Positions 1-6,266 are shown, counted from the first letter of the stretch. The stretch: DNA of 10,821 nucleotides from Dysgonamonadaceae bacterium (GCA_031287395.1 JAITTA010000130.1:1-10821), one strand, 5' to 3'. A program made the numbers and translations. Notes: a model not told the origin generated them from the letters alone.

Positions 1-1085
1 ATTGGCACAGTACAATGGCTATGGATGCTGCAAATGCAGGAAAACATGTCTATGTAGAAAAACCCTTATCGTGGACTGTCCCCGAAACATATAAGGTTAG
101 GGAGGTCGTTAAACAAACAGGGATTGTATTCCAGTTGGGCCATCAAGGGCGGCAGGTTGCCAGTTACTTGAAAGCGAGAGAAATAATAGACAAAGGATTG
201 TTGGGTGATATTTCCCTGATAGAAGTCTGCACTAACAGAAATTCCCCGAACGGAGCGTGGGTGTACGACATAAACCCGGATGCAAATCCGGATACAATCG
301 ATTGGAAACAGTTTGAAGGCCATGATGAAAGAGTGAAGGAATACTTGGATTACATGTCCGGATATAACCTCTTGAAGTATGTCGGACCTGATGAAAGAAG
401 CAAATTCAGCCTTGAGCGTTTCTTCCGTTGGCGTTGCTGGTGGGATTACAGCACCGGACTCAGCGGGGATTTATTGACGCATGAGTACGATGCTATTAAC
501 CAGATACTTGGGGTTGGTATTCCACATTCGGCTACTTCTTCGGGAGGAATTTATTTCTTTAAAGACGGACGGACTGTGCCGGATGTGTTACAAACGACTT
601 TTGAGTTTTCGGATAAAAACCTCACCATGTTATATAGCGCCACACTTGCCAATAGTATGAGCAGACCGAAAATGATTATGGGACACGATGCCGCTATGGA
701 AGTCGGCAATACCTTGATTGTGAAAGTGGATAAAGATTCGACCCGTTACAAGGAAAAAATAGAAGCCGGTATTATTAAACCCGGTGAACCTTTCTACACT
801 TATGTCCCCGGAAAAAGTGACGTGGACGCTATATCTTCCGCTACAGAGCGCTATTTTGCACAGCGCGGATTGTTGTATTCTTATCTCGGAGGACAACGTT
901 ATGATACCACCTACCTTCACATGCGTGAATGGTTGGAGTGTATCCGCGACAGGAACAAAAAAACCTCGTGCGACATCGACGCCGCTTTCGAAGAGGCTAT
1001 CTCAGCTCATATGGGCACACGCGCTTACCTGGAAGGGCGTACGATGTATTGGGATAAGGATAAGGAAGAAATCGTAAGAGGATAA
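1..1085 (+). CDS. Gfo/Idh/MocA-family oxidoreductase, 5'-truncated
   Basis: This is the C-terminal part of an NAD(P)-dependent oxidoreductase of the Gfo/Idh/MocA family, which typically oxidises or reduces sugars, inositols or their derivatives. The reading frame is open from base 3 (residues W-H-S-T before the first ATG at 15), so the ATG at 15 is internal and the true start lies upstream of the window. Seen directly: the family motif VEKPLS at about bases 54-71, whose Lys-Pro closes the nucleotide-binding domain, and a later aromatic-rich segment ending in GDLLTHEYDAIN (about 465-500), which carries the His/Asp expected near the substrate pocket. The N-terminal Rossmann GxGxxG motif is outside the window. 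The gene ends in TAA at 1083-1085. The HWHS-type segment resembles Bacteroidetes members that are often secreted or linked to polysaccharide use, but the signal peptide would be out of view, so substrate and location are unknown. Family assignment is firm; specificity is not. Confidence 0.9.
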   Translation, partial: WHSTMAMDAANAGKHVYVEKPLSWTVPETYKVREVVKQTGIVFQLGHQGRQVASYLKAREIIDKGLLGDISLIEVCTNRNSPNGAWVYDINPDANPDTIDWKQFEGHDERVKEYLDYMSGYNLLKYVGPDERSKFSLERFFRWRCWWDYSTGLSGDLLTHEYDAINQILGVGIPHSATSSGGIYFFKDGRTVPDVLQTTFEFSDKNLTMLYSATLANSMSRPKMIMGHDAAMEVGNTLIVKVDKDSTRYKEKIEAGIIKPGEPFYTYVPGKSDVDAISSATERYFAQRGLLYSYLGGQRYDTTYLHMREWLECIRDRNKKTSCDIDAAFEEAISAHMGTRAYLEGRTMYWDKDKEEIVRG

Positions 1086-1091
1086 TAGGTG

Positions 1092-1121
1092 TTTATCAAT
1101 ATTTGCCAAAATTTATGTTTG
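1092..1121 (+). promoter_or_regulatory. Putative Bacteroidetes promoter for the polyprenyl synthase–tatD unit
   Basis: TATGTTTG at 1114-1121 is an exact match to the Bacteroidetes -7 consensus TAnnTTTG. A weaker TTTA at 1092-1095, 18 bases upstream, could serve as the -33 element (consensus TTTG). Initiation would fall near 1127-1130, giving a leader of about 30 bases before the ATG at 1159. No terminator hairpin is visible between the oxidoreductase stop and this element, so read-through is also possible. Confidence 0.45.
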
Positions 1122-1158
1122 CTTTTTTGAAATGAATAGAAACTAAAGGTGTATTTGA

Positions 1159-2133
1159 ATGATGACATTTGAACAATCATTGGACATTATCTGTGAAAAC
1201 ATCGGAAAAATAGATTATCCCCAGCATCCCGACTTGTTGTACGCTCCTATCCGTTATATACTTGAACTGGGAGGGAAGAGAGTCCGGCCGGCTCTGACAT
1301 TGCTGGCATGTAGCCTCTACAAAGACAATGTATCGGATGCTATTGAACCTGCTTTGGCATGGGAAGTGTTTCATAATTTTACTTTGATGCATGATGATGT
1401 GATGGATCAGGCTGATATTCGACGTGGAAAACCGACTGTTCATAAAGTCTGGAATAAGAATACCGCCATTTTATCGGGAGATTCGATGTTGATCCTGGCA
1501 TATCGGATAATGGCGAAAGCTCCGTCGGGAATAGTCAAGTCCCTTCTGGAACTGTTTTCTAAGACGGCAGCCGAGATTTGTGAAGGTCAGCAATTAGATA
1601 TGGAGTTTGAGACCAGATTGGATGTGACGGAAAAAGAATATCTGGAAATGATCCGGTTAAAAACAGCAGTTATGATAGGTGCTTGTTTGAAAACCGGAGC
1701 CATGATCGGCGGTGCGAAGATGAGCGATATAAGTTCGTTGTATGAATTCGGGATCAATCTCGGATTGGCCTTTCAAATCCAAGATGATTTGCTGGATATC
1801 TACGGCGATCCGGTAATATTCGGCAAAGCAACCGGTGGAGATATCTTGTGTAATAAGAAAACTTATTTCCTTGTGAATGCCTTGCAAAGGGCAGAAGAGG
1901 AGGATAAAATCTTTTTGTTGAACCGGTTGGAAGCAAAGTCGTACGATGATAACGAGAAAATCCGGGAGATAACGGCCTTGTATAATCGATTGCAATTGAG
2001 AGAACAGGCGGAAAAAAAGATGATGTCCTTATATAATAAATCGATTTCAGAGCTGGAAATGGTTGACCTTCCGGAAAGTAAGAAAGCGGTTTTATATGAA
2101 TTTGCCGGACAACTGATAGAAAGGAAATATTGA
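1159..2133 (+). CDS. Polyprenyl diphosphate synthase (trans-isoprenyl, short-chain type)
   Basis: This is a 324-residue trans-isoprenyl diphosphate synthase that condenses isopentenyl diphosphate onto an allylic diphosphate in the cytosol, supplying quinone or lipid-carrier precursors. Visible motifs: GGKRVRP at 38-44 (diphosphate-binding Lys/Arg), first aspartate-rich motif D79-D80-V-M-D83 followed by R88-R89, LKT around 167-169, second aspartate-rich motif D209-D210-L-L-D213, and a C-terminal GDILCNKKT at 227-235. All catalytic residues are present and the length is normal. The residue five before the first Asp is Phe74, whereas long-chain enzymes such as E. coli octaprenyl synthase have a small residue there; this suggests a shorter product (C15-C20), which is inference. 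ATGs at 1159 and 1162 are both possible starts, with AAAGG at about 1144-1148 as a weak ribosome site. The TGA at 2131-2133 shares one base with the tatD ATG, so the two genes are probably cotranscribed and translationally coupled. Confidence 0.92.
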   Translation: MMTFEQSLDIICENIGKIDYPQHPDLLYAPIRYILELGGKRVRPALTLLACSLYKDNVSDAIEPALAWEVFHNFTLMHDDVMDQADIRRGKPTVHKVWNKNTAILSGDSMLILAYRIMAKAPSGIVKSLLELFSKTAAEICEGQQLDMEFETRLDVTEKEYLEMIRLKTAVMIGACLKTGAMIGGAKMSDISSLYEFGINLGLAFQIQDDLLDIYGDPVIFGKATGGDILCNKKTYFLVNALQRAEEEDKIFLLNRLEAKSYDDNEKIREITALYNRLQLREQAEKKMMSLYNKSISELEMVDLPESKKAVLYEFAGQLIERKY

Positions 2134-2906
2134 TGGTAGATACCCATACACATGTTTATCTGAAAGAATTTGACGAGGATCGAGAAGTGGTAATTGAACG
2201 GGCAAAGCAAGCCGGAATTACCGGATTATTACTCCCTAACGTCGATTTGGATACCGTAGGACGTTTACATGAATTATGCGATCTGCATCCTGGATATTGT
2301 CTTCCTATGATGGGTTTGCACCCGACCGGTGTTGTTTCTTCCTGGAAAGATGATTTAAAAGAGATCCGTTCTTGGTTCGATAAGCGTAGATACATTGCAG
2401 TAGGGGAAATCGGAATCGATTTGTATTGGGATAAAACTTATATAAAAGAGCAAAAACAAGCTTTTATAGAACAACTTCACTGGAGTATGGAAATGGATCT
2501 TCCGGTTGTGATCCATACACGAGATGCTTTTCCTGAAGTTTTTGAATGTCTGAATTCCGTGGGCGTACACAATTTGAGAGGAATTTTTCACAGTTTTGGC
2601 GGAAGTCGCGAAGAACTGGAACAGGCATTACAATGTGAAAATTTCATGATAGGAATCAATGGAGTTGTTACATTTAAGAATTCCGGATTCAGGGATTACC
2701 TGAATATTGCTCCGATAGAACGGATTGTAACGGAAACCGATGCACCTTACCTGGCTCCTGTTCCATTTCGTGGAAACCGTAATGAACCTGCATATATTTT
2801 GTGTGTTATTGAAAAGTTGGCAGAAGTATACGGTCTTCCGGTTGAAATGGTGAAGAAAAAGACTTCAGAAAATGCACATAGACTTTTTGGGTTTCATTTT
2901 GCTTGA
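2133..2906 (+). CDS. tatD: TatD-family metal-dependent hydrolase (putative DNase)
   Basis: This is a 257-residue TatD-family amidohydrolase-fold enzyme. Relatives are divalent-metal-dependent 3'-5' exonucleases or deoxyribonucleases implicated in DNA repair and nucleic acid turnover; YcfH-type members are less well characterised. All expected metal ligands are visible: H5 and H7 in VDTHTH, E92 in VGEIGID, H128 in VVIHTR, H153 in IFHSFGG and D203 in TETDAPYLAP. The conserved GNRNEP motif lies at 214-219. Length matches the family. I chose the ATG at 2133 because it overlaps the upstream TGA by one base (TGATG) and has AAAGGAA at 2120-2126 as a ribosome site; the TTG at 2130 would add one residue only. 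The pairing with a polyprenyl synthase suggests shared transcription, not a shared pathway. Which member of the TatD group this is (TatD, YcfH or YjjV) cannot be settled by eye. Confidence 0.92.
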   Translation: MVDTHTHVYLKEFDEDREVVIERAKQAGITGLLLPNVDLDTVGRLHELCDLHPGYCLPMMGLHPTGVVSSWKDDLKEIRSWFDKRRYIAVGEIGIDLYWDKTYIKEQKQAFIEQLHWSMEMDLPVVIHTRDAFPEVFECLNSVGVHNLRGIFHSFGGSREELEQALQCENFMIGINGVVTFKNSGFRDYLNIAPIERIVTETDAPYLAPVPFRGNRNEPAYILCVIEKLAEVYGLPVEMVKKKTSENAHRLFGFHFA

Positions 2907-2920
2907 TTTATTTAAACGTA

Positions 2921-3011
2921 TTCAGTAAGTAAAAAGAATTTCAACCAATCCCCCAAAAATCAGTGATGTCCCAGGATCAACATAAAAACGATTTGTTCTT
3001 TATTTACTGAA
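2921..3011. repeat. Imperfect inverted repeat flanking a 57-base spacer (tatD/tpx intergenic)
   Basis: TTCAGTAAGTAAAAAGAA at 2921-2938 is an imperfect reverse complement of TTCTTTATTTACTGAA at 2996-3011; the outer eight bases match exactly. It lies 15 bases after the tatD stop, in a 196-base convergent region that holds no credible gene. It could be part of a folded 3' end, or the relic of a small mobile or repeat element. No target-site duplication was recognised. Confidence 0.4.
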
Positions 3012-3035
3012 TCTCCCTTGTTAATACAAGAGAAA
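3012..3035 (-). terminator. Candidate hairpin in the tpx 3' region
   Basis: Read as minus-strand RNA, the arms UUUCUCUUGU and ACAAGGGAGA form a 10-bp stem with two G·U pairs around an AUUA loop. On the plus strand the same positions would be C-A mismatches, so the structure fits transcription from tpx. A second weaker stem, AAGGG/CCCTT, lies at 3034-3061 between this hairpin and the tpx stop. Neither is followed by a proper U-tract, so the terminator call is tentative. Confidence 0.35.
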
Positions 3036-3102
3036 GGGCCACTTACCACAAGCAGCCCCTTCCAATCACTAACCCTTAACTTTAACTAATGAAAAACAAA
3101 AA

Positions 3103-3603
3103 TTATTGTAAATGTGCTATCACAGCCTTATAATCAGGTTCTTGCGTTATCTCAGGAACCAGTTCGGAATAAGTAATATTACCTGAACTATTGATCAACA
3201 CAACAGCTCTCGCCAACAAGCCTTTCAACGGCCCATCAACCATTCCTATCCCGTATTCTTTTTCAAAATCAGAATTTCTGAATGCTGATAATGGAATTAC
3301 GTTTTCTATTCCTTCTGTTGTACAGAAACGAGCATGCGCAAACGGCAGATCTTTTGAAATCGCCAGTACTACCGTATTTTTCATATCAGCAGCCTCTTTA
3401 TTGAAACGCCTCACGGAAGCAGCGCATACACTTGTATCCAGACTTGGAAATATATTCAGTATTACGTTTTTCCCTTGTAAATCCTTTAATAATAATTCGT
3501 TCAAATCTGTTTTTACCAAACTGAAGTCAGGAGCTTTACTTCCTGTTTCAGGCAAATTACCGTTGGTGTTTATTGTGTTTCCTTTGAAAGATATTTTAGA
3601 CAT
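3103..3603 (-). CDS. tpx: Thiol peroxidase (atypical 2-Cys peroxiredoxin Tpx)
   Basis: This is a complete 166-residue thiol peroxidase that reduces hydrogen peroxide and alkyl hydroperoxides with electrons from thioredoxin. The sequence is very close to the E. coli Tpx pattern: FPSLDTSVCAASVRRFN holds the catalytic Thr57 and peroxidatic Cys60, ARFCTTEGIENV holds the resolving Cys94, and R132 lies in LLARAVVLI. The N-terminus (FKGNTINTNG) and C-terminus (VPEITQEPDY) also follow the family. No signal peptide is present, and it is expected in the cytoplasm or, as for E. coli Tpx, possibly reaching the periplasm. It lies about 150 bases downstream of the LptG-like gene on the same strand and has its own leader with a small inverted repeat, so separate, perhaps redox-responsive, control is likely but unproven. 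In an anaerobe it would act in oxygen tolerance. Confidence 0.96.
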   Translation of the reverse strand: MSKISFKGNTINTNGNLPETGSKAPDFSLVKTDLNELLLKDLQGKNVILNIFPSLDTSVCAASVRRFNKEAADMKNTVVLAISKDLPFAHARFCTTEGIENVIPLSAFRNSDFEKEYGIGMVDGPLKGLLARAVVLINSSGNITYSELVPEITQEPDYKAVIAHLQ

Positions 3604-3639
3604 AACGAACTCTATTTCTTTCTAAATTTTACTATTGTA

Positions 3640-3653
3640 ACAGGAATACCTGT
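3640..3653 (-). promoter_or_regulatory. Small inverted repeat in the tpx leader (possible operator or hairpin)
   Basis: On the minus strand ACAGG-TATT-CCTGT forms a perfect 5-bp dyad with a 4-base centre, 37 bases upstream of the tpx ATG. It could be a regulator half-site pair or an RNA hairpin. A TATATTTC (7 of 8 matches to TAnnTTTG) at 3693-3700 would place it inside the transcript. I found no better promoter in the 152 bases before tpx. Confidence 0.3.
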
Positions 3654-3755
3654 AATAAGGTTTTTGTTTTAATAAATTTTAACACATTTATTGAAATATA
3701 TCAACATCGTATGTCGTGAAGGTTATAATTAATTCGTTCATTTACAGTCGGAAAA

Positions 3756-4847
3756 TTATCTTGGAGCTTTTGTAAAGAGATATCCAGCAATGAAAATATA
3801 AAGAAAGTTTGGTATCCATACGGATACAAATGGGCTTACCATCCCGGAGACGGCGAAAGATGAGGATATTTGCATAAAGAGGATGTAGGAAAAACTGAGG
3901 AGTAATCCCATTCCGATATTGAATCCCATTCCCCCTTTGATTTTTCTGGAAGAGATGGATGCCCCGATTACGGTGAGTATAAATGCGGCAAAAGCCATCG
4001 AAAACCGTTTATGGTATTCAATTTCAAATGGTTGTATATTTCCGATACCCCGTTTTTTCTGGCGTTCGATGTATTTGCTCAGTTCCGGGGTTGTCATTTG
4101 TTCACTATCGAAGACAGAGATCAGAAAATCGGAAGGAACAATATTAAGCAGGGTGTCGATTTTTTCTCCGGATATTATTTCCTCTTTCAGCCCTACAAAA
4201 TTCCGGATCATATAATTATATATAGTCCAGTGGTTTAATGAATCGTATTTTATGCTTTGAGCCGTCAGTCTCGATTGGAGGATTTTTTCTTCGAATTTAT
4301 CCAGTGAAATCCGATTCCCGATACCTTCATAATTGTTATACCGGTCGAAATACATAATCACTCCGGGTTCTACTTCCAACTGGATATTGGATGCATAATC
4401 GACTTTTCGTTCCTTATAATATTTATCTTCGAATTCGATTCGTTTGATATTTCCTTTGGGAATAATGAAACTGTTCAGTGAAAATGTCAGGATCGATATG
4501 AACAAAGCCGAAATCATATAAGGAACCATGAGCCTGTTGAAGTTGATGCCGCTTGACAACATCGCTATGATTTCCGAATTATCCGCCAGTTTGGATGTGA
4601 AGAATATGACGGCAATAAAGGTAAACAACGGGCTGAAAAGATTGACAAAATAAGGAATGAAATTCATGTAATAATCAAAGATAATGGCATCGAACGGAGC
4701 CTCTCTCTGTATGAATTTTTCCATTTTCTGGTTATAATCAAGCACAATTGTGATGGCAATAATCAACAGGATCGTAAACGTATAAGTACCAAGAAATTTC
4801 TTGATAATATACCAATCGATTATTTTAAGACCCATTTTGTATTTCAT
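3756..4847 (-). CDS. LptF/LptG (YjgP/YjgQ) family LPS-export permease
   Basis: This is a 363-residue inner-membrane protein of the YjgP/YjgQ family. In other Gram-negatives LptF and LptG form, with the LptB ATPase, the transporter that extracts lipopolysaccharide from the inner membrane. Visible architecture matches: an amphipathic start (IIDWYIIKKFLGT), TM segments near 18-36, 60-84 and 100-128, a soluble periplasmic region at about 135-280 expected to form a beta-jellyroll, then three TM segments near 283-300, 308-330 and 340-360. I chose the ATG at 4847 because it overlaps the tgt stop by four bases (ATGA) and puts the hydrophobic start where the family has it; the frame extends to 4937, but that extension lies wholly within tgt. 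An ATG at 4835 is also possible. Which paralogue (LptF or LptG) cannot be decided by eye, so no symbol is given. The coupling to tgt implies coexpression. Confidence 0.88.
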   Translation of the reverse strand: MKYKMGLKIIDWYIIKKFLGTYTFTILLIIAITIVLDYNQKMEKFIQREAPFDAIIFDYYMNFIPYFVNLFSPLFTFIAVIFFTSKLADNSEIIAMLSSGINFNRLMVPYMISALFISILTFSLNSFIIPKGNIKRIEFEDKYYKERKVDYASNIQLEVEPGVIMYFDRYNNYEGIGNRISLDKFEEKILQSRLTAQSIKYDSLNHWTIYNYMIRNFVGLKEEIISGEKIDTLLNIVPSDFLISVFDSEQMTTPELSKYIERQKKRGIGNIQPFEIEYHKRFSMAFAAFILTVIGASISSRKIKGGMGFNIGMGLLLSFSYILFMQISSSFAVSGMVSPFVSVWIPNFLYIFIAGYLFTKAPR

Positions 4848-5974
4848 AACCTGTTTTGTATATTTGGCATCATCATTTTTTTCCAGGGAGAAAAATCTCC
4901 TGTTATAATATGTTTCCGGGACTCTTGCACCAACCATAAGTAAAATGCCAGGTTGTGTATGGATGCAATTTGCAGGGCCAGTATTTCGTCTGTTATAAAC
5001 AAATGACGAAGGTAGGCTTTCGAATAGATTTCATCAATAGCTGAAGCTCCGTTTTCCTCTATGGGAGAAAAATCTGTTTCCCATTTTTTATTCCGCATAT
5101 TCATGATGCCGTTTTTTGTAAAGATCTGACCGTTACGGCCATTTCTCGTAGGCATGATACAATCGAACATATCAATTCCCCGTTCGATTGCTTCCAATAG
5201 ATTAGCCGGCGTACCGACTCCCATCAGGTAACGGGGTTTGTCTTTGGGAAGTATATCATTGACAACCTCAATCATTTCATACATTTTTTCCGTAGGTTCC
5301 CCGACAGCCAATCCGCCGATAGCATTTCCATCGGCTTCCTTGGATGCTATGTTTTCGGCAGCTCTGATCCTCAGGTCTTTATAAACACAGCCTTGCACGA
5401 TCGGGAATAGCGCCTGGGTATATCCGTATTTACTTTCGGTTGAGTTGAACCGGGCAATACACCGGTCGAGCCAACGTTCGGTAAGGGCCAGTGACTTTTT
5501 GGCATATTCGTAGTCGGCATCACCCGGTGTGCATTCATCGAATGCCATGATGATGTCCGCACCGATGCTACGTTGTATATCCATCACATTTTCCGGGGTA
5601 AACAAATGCTTCGAACCGTCGATATGGGAACGGAAAGTAGCCCCTTCCTCATGTAATTTACGGTTTTCGGACAATGAAAATACCTGAAATCCGCCACTGT
5701 CGGTCAGAATAGGGCGATCCCATCCGTTGAATTGATGTAATCCTCCGGCTTGTTCCAGAATTTCGGTACCGGGACGAAGGTAAAGGTGATAAGTGTTTCC
5801 AAGAATGATTTGGGCCTTAATATCTTCCTTCAGCTCCGAGAAATGTACTGCTTTAACGGCTCCCTGTGTACCTACCGGCATAAAAATAGGAGTTTCTATA
5901 GTACCGTGATCTGTTGTGATCAATCCGGCTCTGGCATTGGATTGGAAATCTGTATATTGTAGATTGAAATCCAT
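4844..5974 (-). CDS. tgt: tRNA-guanine transglycosylase (queuosine synthesis)
   Basis: This is a 376-residue bacterial-type tRNA-guanine(34) transglycosylase. The family exchanges guanine for preQ1 at the wobble position of Asp, Asn, His and Tyr tRNAs, an early step in queuosine formation. Visible residues: TDSGGFQ with general acid/base D92, AFDECTP with D146, PIVQG at 191-195, GGLAVGE at 220-226 for base recognition, and MFDCIMPTRNGRNG with nucleophile D271. The C-terminal zinc region is unusual: where E. coli and Zymomonas enzymes have CxCxxC before YSRAYLHHL, this protein has Gly309, Ser311 and Asp314 before YSKAYLRHL, although the fourth ligand, His340 (SIHNL), remains. Enzyme identity is firm; loss of the zinc site is seen directly. 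It is first in a minus-strand unit, overlapping the LptG-like gene by four bases. A perfect -7 element lies 16 bases upstream of the ATG, implying a very short leader. Confidence 0.95.
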   Translation of the reverse strand: MDFNLQYTDFQSNARAGLITTDHGTIETPIFMPVGTQGAVKAVHFSELKEDIKAQIILGNTYHLYLRPGTEILEQAGGLHQFNGWDRPILTDSGGFQVFSLSENRKLHEEGATFRSHIDGSKHLFTPENVMDIQRSIGADIIMAFDECTPGDADYEYAKKSLALTERWLDRCIARFNSTESKYGYTQALFPIVQGCVYKDLRIRAAENIASKEADGNAIGGLAVGEPTEKMYEMIEVVNDILPKDKPRYLMGVGTPANLLEAIERGIDMFDCIMPTRNGRNGQIFTKNGIMNMRNKKWETDFSPIEENGASAIDEIYSKAYLRHLFITDEILALQIASIHNLAFYLWLVQESRKHIITGDFSPWKKMMMPNIQNRL

Positions 5975-5989
5975 TCACGAAATTTTCGA

Positions 5990-5997
5990 CAAAGATA
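5990..5997 (-). promoter_or_regulatory. Putative -7 promoter element for tgt
   Basis: The minus strand reads TATCTTTG here, an exact match to TAnnTTTG. Its last base is 16 bases before the tgt ATG at 5974. Initiation five to eight bases downstream would leave a leader of only about 8-11 bases, with no room for a normal ribosome site. No convincing -33 TTTG is seen at the usual distance. Confidence 0.5.
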
Positions 5998-6009
5998 AAC
6001 CTTTTTTCC

Positions 6010-6040
6010 AAGTTTTAAGTTATAAGTTATAAGTTTTAAG
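6010..6040. repeat. 7-bp tandem repeat between tgt and htrA
   Basis: Four adjacent heptamers run AAGTTTT, AAGTTAT, AAGTTAT, AAGTTTT, followed by a partial AAG, with a period of exactly seven bases. The array sits just upstream of the tgt -7 element. Short AT-rich arrays like this can change copy number by slippage and alter promoter spacing; no such effect is shown here. Confidence 0.75.
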
Positions 6041-6074
6041 ATGTGAGTAGAGGAGTGATTGATTCCATCTGGGC

Positions 6075-6098
6075 CGTGCACCTTTATGTCGTGTACCT
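6075..6098. repeat. Direct repeat CGTGyACCT, 15-bp spacing, in a GC-richer block
   Basis: CGTGCACCT at 6075-6083 and CGTGTACCT at 6090-6098 differ by one base. They lie in a block (about 6069-6130) visibly richer in G and C than the surrounding intergenic DNA, which also has GAGCG at 6104 and 6111. A 62-codon GTG-started frame crosses this area, but its start, composition and lack of recognisable domains do not support a gene. Function unknown. Confidence 0.4.
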
Positions 6099-6140
6099 AT
6101 TAGGAGCGAAGAGCGCCAGGTCCCTACTGCCAAAATGGCT

Positions 6141-6198
6141 GTTAAAACGGGTTAAGATTTTCCACTTTGGGTTAAAAGTGTTAAAATCAAATGTTAAA
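6141..6198 (+). promoter_or_regulatory. Cluster of five GTTAA(A/G) boxes upstream of htrA
   Basis: GTTAAA or GTTAAG begins at 6141, 6151, 6171, 6180 and 6193, all in the same orientation, with steps of 10, 20, 9 and 13 bases, close to whole DNA turns. The cluster ends about 20 bases before the putative htrA -33 element. Same-orientation repeats with turn spacing are typical of tandem binding sites for winged-helix response regulators; the idea that a stress regulator binds here is inference. Confidence 0.4.
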
Positions 6199-6216
6199 TT
6201 CGGAATTTGTACGTTA

Positions 6217-6244
6217 TTTGTATGTAAGTAAAGAAATATATTTA
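6217..6244 (+). promoter_or_regulatory. Weak putative promoter for htrA
   Basis: TTTG at 6217-6220 and TATATTTA at 6237-6244 (7 of 8 matches to TAnnTTTG) are separated by 16 bases, slightly short of the usual spacing. They lie 23 bases before the htrA ATG. It is the best candidate in the gap, but not a strong one; an alternative sigma factor could use a different sequence. Confidence 0.35.
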
Positions 6245-6266
6245 CAAACTAAAATCGTAAAAACAA

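Noticed and set aside
15..17. ATG at 15 as the start of the oxidoreductase
   Set aside because: The frame is open upstream to the window edge with family-typical residues (W-H-S-T), and the Rossmann domain would be missing.
2921..3011. Inverted repeat as an intact insertion sequence or MITE
   Set aside because: The arms are imperfect, the spacer has no transposase, and no flanking duplication was recognised.
3089..3133. 14-codon plus-strand frame starting ATGAAAAAC
   Set aside because: Too short to support and overlaps the 3' end of tpx antisense; noted only as a possible stump.
4848..4937. N-terminal extension of the LptG-like permease to the start at 4937
   Set aside because: The extra 30 residues are polar, lie wholly inside tgt, and the ATGA overlap at 4847 gives the family-typical N-terminus.
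6043..6231. 62-codon GTG-started frame between tgt and htrA
   Set aside because: It has no ribosome site or recognisable domain, crosses repeats and the GTTAAA boxes, and ends inside the htrA promoter region; chance frame is more likely.
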